Notes: a model not told the origin generated them from the letters alone. 64,000 nucleotides of DNA from Humidesulfovibrio mexicanus (GCF_900188225.1 NZ_FZOC01000001.1:62001-126000), one strand, 5' to 3'; counted from the first letter of the stretch, positions 25,580 through 36,846 are shown. Numbers and translations: made by a program.

Positions 25580-26160
25580 GGCTTCTTCTCCTTCTTGAGC
25601 CCCTCCAGGGCGGCTGGCGTAAATTCTGCGGCAACGCCTCCCGCGGCGGTAAGCTCCCGTGTCTCCAAATTTATCTCCACCGTTGTGGCATTAACAGTGA
25701 AGTCCGGCCGGGTGACAATGACCCGGCCCTTGAAATACGCTTTCTTCATGGCGCCGATGTAGTCGAACACATCGGAACTGAGCGCAAACTGCCCAAACCG
25801 GCCAGCGATGTTGTCTCGCAGGGTCACGGTGTTGCCGGACTGATTTATCTCGCCCAGGTCGGACTTGATAAAGACCTCCTCGCGCTCAGGCCCGACATAG
25901 GCGAAAAGCTGTGGCCTGATAACCTGCACGATACGCTGGTCCAGGCTATATTCGGCGCTCGTGGCGCGAATGCGCCAGAGTTCCTTGCCATCGCTGCCCT
26001 GCACCAACTCCAGATCCTCGGCCAGAACGTCGGGCTCAGCCTTGGTCTGCGGCTTTTCGGCAGGCGCGTCGTGAACGTTGTCCCGCTGCATGTTGACCAC
26101 AAGGCCGACGACCAGGCCAAGCAGGAAGATCACGATCACGGTGAAAAAAGGCTTGCGCAT
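25576..26160 (-). CDS. lptC: LPS export system protein LptC
   Basis: A 194-residue inner-membrane-anchored periplasmic protein with one N-terminal transmembrane helix (about 5-23) and a beta-jellyroll that hands LPS from LptBFG to LptA. Sequence conservation in the family is low; the call rests on topology, the jellyroll-like repeats and its place between kdsC and lptA, whose start it overlaps. Confidence 0.85.
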   Translation of the reverse strand: MRKPFFTVIVIFLLGLVVGLVVNMQRDNVHDAPAEKPQTKAEPDVLAEDLELVQGSDGKELWRIRATSAEYSLDQRIVQVIRPQLFAYVGPEREEVFIKSDLGEINQSGNTVTLRDNIAGRFGQFALSSDVFDYIGAMKKAYFKGRVIVTRPDFTVNATTVEINLETRELTAAGGVAAEFTPAALEGLKKEKKP

Positions 26161-26163
26161 GCA

Positions 26164-26691
26164 TCATCTCCACTTCTCCCAGGCCGCATCGTACTGTCCG
26201 CGGCAGCGCAGGAGGAACATCACGGCCTCGCGTACGGCTCCGTGGCCGCCGGGGCGCGTGGAGACCCATCGGGCCAGGGCCAGGATTTCCGGCTGCGCGT
26301 TGAGCACGGCCATGGGCAGCCCCACGGAACGCATAACGCCCGCATCAACCCAATCGTCGCCAAGGTAGGCGACTTCGGCGCGTTCCAGCCCCAGCCGCCC
26401 GCAGATGCCATCCACCAACGGCGCCTTGTCCACGTGCCCAGCGTGGTATTCGGCGATGCCGAGCTCGCGAACCCGTTTTTCCACCGCGCCATGGTTCAGG
26501 CCAGTGGTGACGGCGACATCCAACCCAAAGGATTGTGCAATTTTGATTCCAAGGCCGTCTTGAACGTTGAAGCGCTTGGAGACACGGCCCTCATGGTCGT
26601 AATACAGGCCGCCATCGGTGAGCACTCCGTCAACATCCAGAACAAGGAGCTTGATGCCCGCTCCAAGGCGCGCAATGTCCGCTTCAGACAC
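26164..26691 (-). CDS. kdsC: KDO 8-phosphate phosphatase KdsC
   Basis: A 175-residue HAD-family phosphatase releasing phosphate from KDO 8-phosphate. Motif [11 protein letters not shown] gives Asp19 (nucleophile) and Asp21 (acid/base); GDDWVD is motif IV. The compact tetrameric C0-type HAD length fits KdsC. Its start overlaps the end of kdsA by eight bases. Confidence 0.92.
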   Translation of the reverse strand: MSEADIARLGAGIKLLVLDVDGVLTDGGLYYDHEGRVSKRFNVQDGLGIKIAQSFGLDVAVTTGLNHGAVEKRVRELGIAEYHAGHVDKAPLVDGICGRLGLERAEVAYLGDDWVDAGVMRSVGLPMAVLNAQPEILALARWVSTRPGGHGAVREAVMFLLRCRGQYDAAWEKWR

Positions 26692-27502
26692 TGGGCACGC
26701 TCCATATGGCGAGCAGACGCTTCAAAAGCGGCTCCAGTTGCGAAAGAGGGAGGCTGTTCGGGCCATCGCACAAGGCGCAGTCCGGATCCGGATGCACCTC
26801 CATGAACACGCCCGAAGCACCGGCGGCCACTGCCGCGCTTGCCAGGACGGAGACATATTCGCGCTGTCCGCCCGAACAGCCTCCCTGCCCTCCCGGCAAC
26901 TGGACGGAATGGGTGGCGTCGAAGACCACCGGCGCGCCGAAGCCCCGCATGATGGGAATCGAGCGCATGTCCACCACAAGATTATTATAGCCGAATGAGG
27001 CCCCGCGCTCCGTGAGCCAGAACCGTCCGTTGCCTGTGGAGCGCAACTTTTCGCAGGCGTTTTTCATGTCCCAGGGGGCAAGGAACTGCCCCTTTTTGAC
27101 GTTGACGATGCGCCCCGTTTCAGCGGCCGCCACAAGCAGATCCGTCTGCCTGCACAAAAAGGCAGGAATCTGCAGCACGTCGGCCACCTCTCCCACGGGC
27201 GCAGCCTGTTCCGGCAGATGGATGTCCGTCACCACGGGCAGGCCTGTGGTCTCGCGCACCTCGGCCAGCCACGTGAGCCCCATGTCCAGCCCAGGTCCAC
27301 GGAAGCTCGTCACCGAGGTCCGATTGGCCTTGTCGAAAGAGCTCTTGAAGACGATGGGCAGCCCCAGTCGCTCCGAGATGGCGGCGAGTTCCTTGGCCAC
27401 ATCAAGTGCCAGCTGGCGGCTTTCGAGCACGCACGGTCCGGCCAGCAGGAACGGCCCGGCCAGGCTTTTGGCGTACAATGCCGCGCTGTCGGTGCAGCTC
27501 AT
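26684..27502 (-). CDS. kdsA: 3-deoxy-D-manno-octulosonate 8-phosphate synthase KdsA
   Basis: A 272-residue enzyme condensing phosphoenolpyruvate and arabinose 5-phosphate to KDO 8-phosphate, the first step of KDO synthesis. The motifs [10 protein letters not shown] and [18 protein letters not shown] are diagnostic. The latter has Asn in the NNLVVD position, pointing to the metal-independent class, although cysteine-containing segments elsewhere make me cautious. It follows pyrG by one base; KdsC acts on its product. Confidence 0.94.
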   Translation of the reverse strand: MSCTDSAALYAKSLAGPFLLAGPCVLESRQLALDVAKELAAISERLGLPIVFKSSFDKANRTSVTSFRGPGLDMGLTWLAEVRETTGLPVVTDIHLPEQAAPVGEVADVLQIPAFLCRQTDLLVAAAETGRIVNVKKGQFLAPWDMKNACEKLRSTGNGRFWLTERGASFGYNNLVVDMRSIPIMRGFGAPVVFDATHSVQLPGGQGGCSGGQREYVSVLASAAVAAGASGVFMEVHPDPDCALCDGPNSLPLSQLEPLLKRLLAIWSVPSV

Positions 27503-27503
27503 G

Positions 27504-29156
<1,653 letters not shown>

Positions 29157-29186
29157 TCAAGTCTGCTGTGGTTCAATCGCCGCGTG

Positions 29187-29215
29187 TTGACTGCGCGCGT
29201 CCGCACACGTATTCT
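29187..29215 (+). promoter_or_regulatory. Sigma-70 type promoter of purQ
   Basis: TTGACT and TATTCT are separated by exactly 17 bases, 61 bases before the purQ start codon. The layout is that of a vegetative promoter in the pyrG-purQ divergent spacer. Confidence 0.5.
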
Positions 29216-29275
29216 TTCCGTTTGCGGGCCCGAAAAAACACTCGGCCCCCGCGCCATCGCCGCAGGAGGATGTTC

Positions 29276-30085
29276 ATGGCCCGCGTCAAAGCACTTGTTC
29301 TTACCGGATACGGCACCAATTGTGAACAGGAATCCGCACACGCTGCCCGGCAATCCGGCGCAGACGAGGCGGACATCGCCTATTTTTCCGATATCTCTTC
29401 CGGACATGTCCGCATGGAGAATTACAATTTCCTCATTTTCCCCGGCGGGTTCCTGGATGGCGACGATCTGGGTTCGGCACAGGCGGCGGCCTTGCGCTGG
29501 CGTTTCGCCAAGACGGCAAATGGAGAGCCCGTCATTGAACAGTTGCGCGCCTTCTTCGAAAAAGGCGGCATCATCCTGGGCATCTGCAACGGTTTCCAAC
29601 TCCTGGTGAAGCTTGGGCTGCTGCCCGCAATTGGCGGCAAGTACTTCGAGCGCCAGGTATCCATTTCGCACAACGATTCCGCCCGCTATGAGGACCGCTG
29701 GGTGACCTTGAGGGCCAACCCCTCCTCGCCCTGCGTGTTCACAAAAGGGGTGGACGTGCTCGCCGCCCCGGTGCGCCACGGCGAAGGCAAGATCGTGCCG
29801 CTTGACCAGGCCACGCTGGACGCACTTGAAGCCGCCAACCTTGTGGCCCTGCGCTACATAGACCCGGAAAGCGGCCTGCCCACCATGGACTATCCGCTGA
29901 ACCCCAACGGCGCGGCCAACGCCATCGCCGGGCTCACCGATCCCTCTGGCCGCATTCTGGGCCTTATGCCGCACCCGGAGGCCTACAACCACCCCTGCAA
30001 CCATCCCGGTTGGACACGTGGCGAAGGTTCGGCCCTCGGCCTGATTTTGCTGGAGTCCGGGGTGCGGTACCTGAAGAACCTTTAG
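29276..30085 (+). CDS. purQ: Phosphoribosylformylglycinamidine synthase glutaminase subunit
   Basis: A 269-residue class I glutamine amidotransferase supplying ammonia to PurL for the fourth step of purine synthesis. The nucleophilic cysteine is in GICNGFQLL, and the catalytic His/Glu lie in MPHPEAYNHP near the end. It is longer than B. subtilis PurQ (about 227 residues) and closer to the glutaminase part of large PurL. The ATG at 29276 is chosen because AGGAGG lies seven bases ahead; the ATG two codons earlier is too close. tadA follows after four bases. Confidence 0.9.
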   Translation: MARVKALVLTGYGTNCEQESAHAARQSGADEADIAYFSDISSGHVRMENYNFLIFPGGFLDGDDLGSAQAAALRWRFAKTANGEPVIEQLRAFFEKGGIILGICNGFQLLVKLGLLPAIGGKYFERQVSISHNDSARYEDRWVTLRANPSSPCVFTKGVDVLAAPVRHGEGKIVPLDQATLDALEAANLVALRYIDPESGLPTMDYPLNPNGAANAIAGLTDPSGRILGLMPHPEAYNHPCNHPGWTRGEGSALGLILLESGVRYLKNL

Positions 30086-30089
30086 GCCC

Positions 30090-30593
30090 ATGCGCCCGGC
30101 CCCCACCCCTCCAGCCCTGCCGCCGGGCCATGCCGCTGGCCAGACCTGGCGGAGCATGATGGCCGAAGCCTTTGACGAGGCATGCCTGGCTGCGCAGGAA
30201 GGCGAAATCCCCATCGGGGCGGCCCTGTTCGACGCGAAGGGTGAACTGCTGGCTCGCGCCCGCAACCGCAACATATCCCTTTGCGATCCCAGCGCACACG
30301 CGGAAATCCTCTGTCTCCGCGAGGCTGGCGCCATGCTTCGCAACCATCGCCTCACGGGAAGCGTGCTTGCGGTGACCCTTGAGCCCTGCCTCATGTGCGT
30401 TGGCGCCCTGTTGCACGCCCGCGTGGCCGGTATCCTGTTCGCCGCGGCCGACCCCAAGGCCGGCGCACTGACTTCCAACCTTGACGGCGCAAACCTTCCT
30501 TTCGCCAACCATCGGCCATGGGTCATCCAAGGCGTGCTGGCCGAGGACTGCTCCGCCCTGCTCAAACGCTTCTTTCTCGCCCGCCGCAAATAG
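30090..30593 (+). CDS. tadA: tRNA-specific adenosine deaminase TadA
   Basis: A 167-residue zinc deaminase converting A34 to inosine in tRNA-Arg(ACG). The zinc and proton-relay residues appear in HAEILC (His and catalytic Glu) and PCLMCVGAL (two Cys). The N-terminal 20 residues are Pro-rich and may not be translated; an internal ATG exists at MMAEAFDEA. Confidence 0.92.
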   Translation: MRPAPTPPALPPGHAAGQTWRSMMAEAFDEACLAAQEGEIPIGAALFDAKGELLARARNRNISLCDPSAHAEILCLREAGAMLRNHRLTGSVLAVTLEPCLMCVGALLHARVAGILFAAADPKAGALTSNLDGANLPFANHRPWVIQGVLAEDCSALLKRFFLARRK

Positions 30594-30701
30594 CCCTCAC
30601 ACATGAGAACAGCTTTCCGCCTTATGAATTTGCGACTAGAGAAAGTATAGATATTTTCTACATATTGATTTTCCATAAAAAAATTTGATTCGCTTGTGGA
30701 C
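30594..30701. other. AT-rich convergent spacer, no gene
   Basis: An AT-rich patch between tadA and the terminator of the zinc-ribbon unit. Apart from short AT palindromes I see nothing to annotate. Confidence 0.5.
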
Positions 30702-30735
30702 AAAAAAAGGCGGCGCACCTGCAGATGCACCGCCC
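30702..30735 (-). terminator. Rho-independent terminator of the gpmI / zinc-ribbon unit
   Basis: On the minus strand GGCGGTGC pairs with GCGCCGCC (one G-T pair) and is followed by seven T, 24 bases after the stop of the zinc-ribbon gene. Confidence 0.85.
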
Positions 30736-30758
30736 GGAGTGGAATCGTAAGGCCGAAG

Positions 30759-30992
30759 TTAGAGAAAATCCGGATCGATTGCAGCCTTGCCGCCAGCAAG
30801 CATGATCTTGAAGTACCGCAAAGCGCGGTCGTCCACGGGGACGATGGGAAAGGTCTTGCGGCAGGAATCGCACTGGGCCATGGCTGGCCGGGTTGGGGCG
30901 ATGAGGGTGACCTCGCGGCCGCAGTGCGGGCATTGGTACAGGAAAATGATCTCCATTCCAGCCGGGCGGACCGGGGTGATGGGCTTGGTCAT
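30759..30992 (-). CDS. Small zinc-ribbon protein
   Basis: A 77-residue protein with two CxxC knuckles, CPHC (about 21-24) and CDSC (about 41-44), spaced as in a treble-clef or zinc-ribbon fold, then a hydrophobic tail. I do not recognise a named family. It lies 15 bases after gpmI and ahead of a strong terminator, so it is the last gene of the rsfS-gpmI transcript. A nucleic-acid-binding or redox role is possible but nothing in the sequence decides. Confidence 0.7.
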   Translation of the reverse strand: MTKPITPVRPAGMEIIFLYQCPHCGREVTLIAPTRPAMAQCDSCRKTFPIVPVDDRALRYFKIMLAGGKAAIDPDFL

Positions 30993-31007
30993 TCGCGTTC
31001 CCCGCCC

Positions 31008-32546
31008 TTACGCCTTATTGGCGAAGAGGCATTCGCCGGTCATGGCGGCGGGTTGGTCCAGGCCAAGCGTGGCCAGGATGGTTGGGGCGATGTCGCCCAG
31101 CTTGCCGGGCCGCAGGTTCCGGCCGCCCGAAGGATCGGCGTGGAGCAGCGGTACGGGGTTGGTGCTGTGCGCGGTCTGCGGGCCGCCTGTCGCATCAAGC
31201 ATTTCTTCGGCGTTGCCATGGTCGGCTGTGAGGAACACCTGCCCGCCATCGGCCAGGAAAGCGTCCACAAGTCTGCCCACGCACTCGTCAACCACTTCGC
31301 AGGCGGCCACAGCGGCAGAAATGACCCCGGTGTGGCCCACCATGTCCAGGTTGGCCAGGTTGCACACGCACAGGTCGAATGCGCCCCGGCGCTCTAGCAG
31401 GGCCTGGGTCACCTCACGCGCGCTCATTTGCGGCTTCAGGTCGTAGGTGGCCACGTCACGCGGTGAGGGAATGAGCGCACGCTCTTCGCCGGGAAGCGGC
31501 TCCTCCACGCCACAATTCAGGAAATAGGTTACGTGCGCGTACTTCTCGGTCTCCGCAATGCGCAATTGCCGTAGCCCCTTTTCGCTCGCCACCTGTCCCA
31601 GAAAGCCCTCCATGGACTGGGGGCCGAAGGCCACAGGCATGGGAAAGCCGGACTCGTAACGGGTCATCGTAGCAAAGGCCGACAGGGCGGGTACTGTCGG
31701 CCGTGAAAATTCCTTGAAGTCCTGCTCGAAGAACGCACGACAAAGCTGCCGAGCGCGGTCGGCACGAAAATTAAAGAAAAACAGGGCATCGCCATCGCCT
31801 ATAGTGCCAATGGGGGCATTGGCCTGATCGACAACGATGCGCGGCTTCACGAACTCGTCGGTCTCCCCGGCGGCATAGGCCTGACGGATGGCCTCCGTGG
31901 CGGAGTGGACCGCCACGCCCTGACCGCTGGCCAAGGCCGCATAGGCGGGCTCGTTGCGTTCAAAGTGCTTGTCGCGATCCATGGCATAGTAGCGGCCGGT
32001 GATCGTGGCGATGCGCCCAACGCCAATGGCGTTGAGCTTGGCCTCCAGCGCCCGCACATACCCGCCACCGCTCGAGGGCGACGTGTCCCGGCCATCGAGA
32101 AAGGCGTGGACAAACACTTCGCGCACGCCCTGCGCCTTGGCCAGGGCAAGCAAGGCGTGGATGTGGTTCTGGTGGCTGTGGACCCCGCCGTCGGACACGA
32201 GCCCCATGAAATGCAGACGACCGCTTCCAGCCTTGGCCTTGGCGCACAGGTCAAGCAGCACAGGGTTGGCGGCGAACTCGCCGTTCTCGATGGCGATGTC
32301 GATGCGGGTCATGTCCTGGTACACGATGCGCCCGGCTCCGATGTTCATGTGCCCCACCTCGGAGTTGCCCATGAAACCGTCGGGCAGCCCAACGGCGCGG
32401 CCCGAACAGGCGAGGCTCGTGTGGGGATAGCGGTCGAACAGCCTGTCGAGATTGGGGGTCTTGGCCAGGGATACGGCGTTGCCAGGCCCGCCTGGGGCAA
32501 TGCCGAAACCGTCGAGGATGAGCAGAAGCGTCGGGATGGCGGACAT
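31008..32546 (-). CDS. gpmI: 2,3-bisphosphoglycerate-independent phosphoglycerate mutase
   Basis: A 512-residue Mn-dependent mutase interconverting 3- and 2-phosphoglycerate. The phosphoserine nucleophile is Ser62 in MGNSEVGHMNIG, and LTADHGNAEEM supplies late metal ligands. The ATG at 32546 has a GGAGG site and overlaps the rsfS stop (TGATG), so the two are coupled. The upstream extension of the frame is within rsfS and is not used. Confidence 0.95.
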   Translation of the reverse strand: MSAIPTLLLILDGFGIAPGGPGNAVSLAKTPNLDRLFDRYPHTSLACSGRAVGLPDGFMGNSEVGHMNIGAGRIVYQDMTRIDIAIENGEFAANPVLLDLCAKAKAGSGRLHFMGLVSDGGVHSHQNHIHALLALAKAQGVREVFVHAFLDGRDTSPSSGGGYVRALEAKLNAIGVGRIATITGRYYAMDRDKHFERNEPAYAALASGQGVAVHSATEAIRQAYAAGETDEFVKPRIVVDQANAPIGTIGDGDALFFFNFRADRARQLCRAFFEQDFKEFSRPTVPALSAFATMTRYESGFPMPVAFGPQSMEGFLGQVASEKGLRQLRIAETEKYAHVTYFLNCGVEEPLPGEERALIPSPRDVATYDLKPQMSAREVTQALLERRGAFDLCVCNLANLDMVGHTGVISAAVAACEVVDECVGRLVDAFLADGGQVFLTADHGNAEEMLDATGGPQTAHSTNPVPLLHADPSGGRNLRPGKLGDIAPTILATLGLDQPAAMTGECLFANKA

Positions 32547-32953
32547 CAGTCCTCCAGGTCGGCTGCCGAAACGCGGCCAGCGGGAGCGTCCACGCGCCGA
32601 CCTTCGGCCCAAAGCCCCTCGATGTTGTACATGCGGCGCATATCCTCTTGGAAAATATGCACGATGACATCGTTCAGGTCCGCCAGAATCCAGGTGCCGG
32701 CATCGTAGCCCTCAACGCCGAAGGACACGAGCTTGCGATCCTTCACCGCATCCATGACGGCGTCCGCCAAGGACTGGGCATGGCGCTGTCCACGCGCCCC
32801 GGCGATGATGATATTCTCGGCTATGGGGCACAGGCCGGAAACGTCGAGCACCACGATGTCCTCGGCTTGCTTGTCGTCAAGCAGCGCGGCGAGCATTTGG
32901 CTCTTTTCCGGAGTGGGCATTGCGGGAACTGTCGGATTTGCTTTTTTCTTCAT
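32546..32953 (-). CDS. rsfS: Ribosomal silencing factor RsfS
   Basis: A 135-residue Iojap/RsfS protein that binds uL14 and blocks joining of ribosomal subunits in starvation. Family motifs LDVSGLCPIAENIIIAGARGQRHAQSLAD-like and VEGYDAGTWILADLNDVIVHIF-like segments are clear. The ATG at 32953 follows AGAGGA; the preceding open frame has no site. Together with hpf near 22 kb the window holds two ribosome-dormancy factors. Confidence 0.93.
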   Translation of the reverse strand: MKKKANPTVPAMPTPEKSQMLAALLDDKQAEDIVVLDVSGLCPIAENIIIAGARGQRHAQSLADAVMDAVKDRKLVSFGVEGYDAGTWILADLNDVIVHIFQEDMRRMYNIEGLWAEGRRVDAPAGRVSAADLED

Positions 32954-33028
32954 GATTCCTCTGGCCGCAAGGGCGGCGGTGTGCTTGCCGCGCTTTGTAG
33001 CGGAATCGGCGCGGGAGCGCAATGCGCC

Positions 33029-34264
33029 CTACCCTGCGGCCACCTGCAGGCTGGTCCAGCGCAGCCACAGCCACAGGGCCGCACATGCGAAACTGACCAG
33101 GGTGACGGGCACTCCCACCCGCAGGTGCCGTCTCCAGGTCATGAAGACCCCCATGCGCGCAGCCTGTTCGGCCACGATGAGGTTGGCGATGCTGCCCAGC
33201 AGGAACAGGTTGCCCGCAAGCGTGCTGACAAGGGCCAAAAGCAGTTTGTCCTGGGGAGAGGCGCAAACGGGCAACAGCAGCATCACTGCCGGAACGTTGG
33301 AGATGACGTTGGAAAGCCCGGCGGTCAAGGCGAAGAGCCACACCGGTTGTTCGGGTGCCACGCCAAGGCCGCGAAGGCCCGCGAACATGTCCCCCAACAC
33401 TCCCACCTCCGCCACGGCGTGGTTGACCACGAAAAGGCCGAGGAACAGCAACAACAGCTGCCAGTCCACCAGCGAGAACACGGCCTGGGATTCGGTTTTA
33501 CGGCTCAGCAGGACGAATCCCCCCACGGTGAGCGCCACCACCTCGCGCGGAACGTCCAGCCAAAGAAACCCGGCCAAGGCGGCGGCCATGAGCAGGCATC
33601 CCTTGGCTGTGGGCCATGCCCGAAACTCCACAGCCGGAGCGGGCGCGCTGTGGCGCTCAAGATTCCAGTCGCCGCGATGCACGTATGCAATGACGCCCCA
33701 ACCGGCCAGAAGGGAGGCCGTAACCGGAGGCAGCGCGTCGAGAAGAAACGCTCCGAAGGGCAATCCCCCTACTTGGCCAATGAGCATGTTCTGCGGGTTG
33801 CCGATGAGCGTGGCCGCTGATCCGATGTTTGATGAACAGGCCAGGCCAAGCAGAAACGGCATGGGGTTCAGCCTGCGGCGCAGACAGCCCTCGACGAGGA
33901 TAGGCGTCATGGCCAGACATACGATGTCGTTCACCAACACGGCCGAAAGTGCCCCCCCGGCGGCCATGACCAGCAAAAGCAGCCAAGGCGCGGGGAGGTC
34001 GGCCTTCGCGATGCGACGCGCCATGAAGGTGTAGAACCCGCCCAGACGGAGCTGCGCGGACACGAGCATGAGGCCGAAAAGCAGGCTCATGGTCGGCATG
34101 TCGACGCTGGCCCAAGCCTGACGTGAGTCAAGCACGCCGAAGGCGAGCAAGGCCACGGCGCCCAGCACGGCGATTCCGGACCGGTTCACCGCGAGGCCAG
34201 GCAATCCTCCGAGCACCATGCCAACGTATACCACGGCGAAAACCACCATCACGATGTTCTGCAT
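33029..34264 (-). CDS. SLC13/ArsB-type anion permease
   Basis: A 411-residue membrane protein of the ion-transporter superfamily (ArsB/NhaD/DASS), with about eleven hydrophobic helices and two symmetric motifs: SSNIGSAATLIGNPQN in the first half and GLSNVISNVPAVMLLLP in the second. Substrates in the superfamily include arsenite, dicarboxylates, sulfate and sodium/proton exchange; sulfate or carboxylate is attractive for a sulfate reducer but is inference. The start is the ATG at 34264 after GGAGGAAAGG. It precedes rsfS by 75 bases. Confidence 0.83.
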   Translation of the reverse strand: MQNIVMVVFAVVYVGMVLGGLPGLAVNRSGIAVLGAVALLAFGVLDSRQAWASVDMPTMSLLFGLMLVSAQLRLGGFYTFMARRIAKADLPAPWLLLLVMAAGGALSAVLVNDIVCLAMTPILVEGCLRRRLNPMPFLLGLACSSNIGSAATLIGNPQNMLIGQVGGLPFGAFLLDALPPVTASLLAGWGVIAYVHRGDWNLERHSAPAPAVEFRAWPTAKGCLLMAAALAGFLWLDVPREVVALTVGGFVLLSRKTESQAVFSLVDWQLLLLFLGLFVVNHAVAEVGVLGDMFAGLRGLGVAPEQPVWLFALTAGLSNVISNVPAVMLLLPVCASPQDKLLLALVSTLAGNLFLLGSIANLIVAEQAARMGVFMTWRRHLRVGVPVTLVSFACAALWLWLRWTSLQVAAG

Positions 34265-34598
34265 CCTTTCCTCCACTTCCGCGACAGTCCGGTTATGCGC
34301 TGCCGGGCTAGGCATTTCAAGCATCCAGCAAGGCAGCCATTTCATCGGCCTTCCTTGACGGCCAAAAGGGATTCGGGCAAAGGATTTCTCATGCTGAATC
34401 TTTTGCACAGTCTGGCCCGCAGCCACCGGCCCGGCTCATAGACTGCATGCATCCGTGGCGCGGTTTGGCGGGGCAAAGCGCGACCCCCAGCCCACGGAAT
34501 GCAACAAATGGTACCGCTGTCGCGGGTGGTTGCCCGCTTCACCCGAACGCGCACACGCAGCTCGCCCCTGCGAGACCTCTCCCGAAGGAGGACAGGCC

Positions 34599-35906
34599 AT
34601 GATTTTTGACGTGGAACACGAAACCATGCCGCGCGAGGAACTGGAAGCCCTCCAGCTGCGCCGCCTGCAGAGCGTGGTGGCCCGCGTGTATGAGAATGTG
34701 CCTTTTTACCGCAAGAAACTTGACGAACGCGGTGTAAGGCCAGAGCACATCCAGAAGCTCTCCGATGTGACGCTGCTGCCTTTCACTGAAAAGCAGGATT
34801 TGCGCAACCACTATCCTTTCGGCCTTTTCGCCGTCAGCCGCGAAAACATCGTGCGGCTGCACTCCTCCTCCGGCACCACGGGCAAGGCGACGGTCGTCGG
34901 CTACACCAAGCGCGACATTAAGAACTGGGGGCATATGGTGGCCCGCTGCTTGGCCGCGGCCGGTGCCACCAGCGGCGACTTCATCCATAACGCGTATGGC
35001 TACGGACTGTTCACCGGCGGCCTGGGTGTGCATTACGGCGCAGAGGAACTCGGAGCCACCGTGATTCCCATCTCCGGAGGCGGCACGCGCAGGCAGGCCA
35101 TGATTCTGCGCGACTTCGGCGCAACGGTCATCACCTGCACGCCCTCCTACTCCCTGCACCTGTACGAAGCCGCCAAGGAAATGGGCATCGACATCAAGGA
35201 GCTGCCCTTGCGGATCGGCATCTTCGGGGCTGAGCCGTGGACAGACTCCATGCGCGCGGAAATCGAAGGCAAGCTCGGCATCACCGCCATCGACATCTAC
35301 GGCCTGTCGGAGATCATGGGGCCTGGGGTGGCCATTGAATGCGCCCGCGTGAAAAACGGTCTGCACATCCAGGAGGACCACTTCCTGGCCGAAATCATCG
35401 ACTCTGAAACAGGCGAGCAGCTGCCGCACGGCGAAAAAGGCGAAATTGTCTTCACCACGCTCACCAAGGAAGGCATCCCGCTCTTGCGGTACCGCACCCG
35501 CGACATCAGCCGCCTGAATACCGCGCCCTGCCGTTGTGGTCGCACCACGGCGCGCATGGAGCGCGTCACCGGCCGCAGCGACGACATGCTCATCATCCGC
35601 GGCGTCAACGTGTTCCCCTCGCAGATCGAGACCATTTTGCTGGAAACCGATGGTCTTACCCCGCACTACCAGCTCATAGTGGGCCGCGAGGGCACGCTGG
35701 ACACCATGGAGGTGCGCGTGGAAATCGACGAGGCCGTATTCTCGGACCAGATCAAGAATTTACAACGCCTTGAATCCAAGATAGAAAAGAACATCAAGGA
35801 GTTCCTGGGCGTCACCGCCAGGGTGAAGCTTGTGGAGCCAAAGAGCATTGAGCGCAGCGAAGGCAAGGCCAAGCGCATCATCGACATGCGCAAGCCTCAG
35901 GCATAG
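34599..35906 (+). CDS. Phenylacetate-CoA ligase family AMP-forming enzyme
   Basis: A 435-residue adenylate-forming enzyme of the PaaK / coenzyme F390 synthetase-like family. The ATP loop [10 protein letters not shown], the motif [10 protein letters not shown] and YRTRDIS plus the C-terminal hinge [20 protein letters not shown] are complete. In anaerobes such enzymes often sit beside an ACT-domain gene, as here, and activate aryl acids made from amino acids; the indolepyruvate oxidoreductase genes frequently found with them are absent from this window. The ATG at 34599 has AAGGAGG seven bases ahead. Confidence 0.88.
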   Translation: MIFDVEHETMPREELEALQLRRLQSVVARVYENVPFYRKKLDERGVRPEHIQKLSDVTLLPFTEKQDLRNHYPFGLFAVSRENIVRLHSSSGTTGKATVVGYTKRDIKNWGHMVARCLAAAGATSGDFIHNAYGYGLFTGGLGVHYGAEELGATVIPISGGGTRRQAMILRDFGATVITCTPSYSLHLYEAAKEMGIDIKELPLRIGIFGAEPWTDSMRAEIEGKLGITAIDIYGLSEIMGPGVAIECARVKNGLHIQEDHFLAEIIDSETGEQLPHGEKGEIVFTTLTKEGIPLLRYRTRDISRLNTAPCRCGRTTARMERVTGRSDDMLIIRGVNVFPSQIETILLETDGLTPHYQLIVGREGTLDTMEVRVEIDEAVFSDQIKNLQRLESKIEKNIKEFLGVTARVKLVEPKSIERSEGKAKRIIDMRKPQA

Positions 35907-35952
35907 CGCTCCGCGCCACCGGACACGAGCACCACAACCAAGCGAGGACATC

Positions 35953-36384
35953 ATGAAGGTCGATCAGCTCTCCATCTTCCTGGAAAACCGCGCCGGTCGC
36001 CTGGCCGAGGTCACCCGCATCCTGGCCGACAGCGGCGTCAACATCCGCGCCTTGTCCCTGGCGGACACCTCGGACTTCGGCATCCTGCGGCTCATCGTCT
36101 CGGACTTTGAAAAGGCAAGGGAGAACCTGAAGGCCGGCGGCTTCACCGTGGGACGCACCACCGTCGTGGCCGTGGAGGTCACCGATCAACCCGGCGGCCT
36201 CAACAACATCCTGCAAATGCTGCGCGACGCAAAAATCAACGTCGAATACATGTACGCCTTCGTCACACAGGCCGGAGCGAACGCCATCATCATCTTCCGC
36301 TTCGACCGCACCGACCAGGCCATCGAACTGTTGCAAAAAAGCAACATCTCCATCGTTCCCGGAGAAAAGTTGTACAGGATGTAA
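35953..36384 (+). CDS. Double ACT-domain protein
   Basis: A 143-residue protein made of two ACT domains in tandem (about 4-66 and 72-140), each starting with a beta strand and a D/N-x-x-G turn (ENRAGRLAEVT; DQPGGLNNIL). ACT domains bind amino acids and control partner enzymes. It lies 47 bases after the CoA ligase gene, so it probably senses an amino acid, plausibly aromatic, and adjusts the ligase or its expression. AGGA precedes the ATG. Confidence 0.88.
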   Translation: MKVDQLSIFLENRAGRLAEVTRILADSGVNIRALSLADTSDFGILRLIVSDFEKARENLKAGGFTVGRTTVVAVEVTDQPGGLNNILQMLRDAKINVEYMYAFVTQAGANAIIIFRFDRTDQAIELLQKSNISIVPGEKLYRM

Positions 36385-36392
36385 CGAAACGA

Positions 36393-36426
36393 GAGGGGGG
36401 GGCCGAAGGGTTCCCCCTTTCTTTCT
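36393..36426 (+). terminator. Likely terminator after ACT gene
   Basis: A run of eight G, a short centre and five C followed by TTTCTTTC forms a terminator-like hairpin 9 bases after the ACT stop and just before the Hpt gene. It may only reduce read-through into the Hpt gene. Confidence 0.5.
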
Positions 36427-36438
36427 CACGGAGCCGCC

Positions 36439-36795
36439 ATGCCCGATGATCAGCCTCCTCCCATCAACCGTGAATGGCTGAAGCGGATGCGCGAGAATAA
36501 ACCAGCGCTGCTCCATGAATTGTGCGCAATGTTCCTCAAGGACGAGCCGGAACGCATCAAGACGATCCGTTCAGCCGTGGAAACCGGCGACCTTGAGCTC
36601 GCCCGATACCATGCCCATTCCCTGAAGGGGGCCGCAGCGGTCATGGGCATGGCCGCCCTGTGCGACGCGTGCCGTGATGTGGAGTATGCCGCGCGCGATG
36701 CGCAAGCGGACGTGCTGCCAGTGCGCTTGGAGCGACTGGATCGCGCGGCCAAGGCTGTGTGCGACGCGATGCGCGTCGAACTTCCGCAAACGTAA
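36439..36795 (+). CDS. Stand-alone histidine phosphotransfer (Hpt) protein
   Basis: A 118-residue all-helical Hpt domain with the phosphorylatable histidine in YHAHSLKGAA (His60). Such proteins shuttle phosphate between receiver domains of hybrid kinases and response regulators. No kinase or receiver gene lies next to it; the nearest signalling genes are cheA/cheB 12 kb away. It is convergent with dapB. Confidence 0.85.
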   Translation: MPDDQPPPINREWLKRMRENKPALLHELCAMFLKDEPERIKTIRSAVETGDLELARYHAHSLKGAAAVMGMAALCDACRDVEYAARDAQADVLPVRLERLDRAAKAVCDAMRVELPQT

Positions 36796-36812
36796 TTTCT
36801 GAGCATAGGCAC

Positions 36813-36846
36813 GAAAAACGCCGGACCTCCAGCGGAAGCCCGGCGC
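36813..36846 (-). terminator. Rho-independent terminator of dapB
   Basis: On the minus strand CGCCGGGCTT and TCCGGCG pair around a short centre and run into five T, about 24 bases past the dapB stop. Confidence 0.75.
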
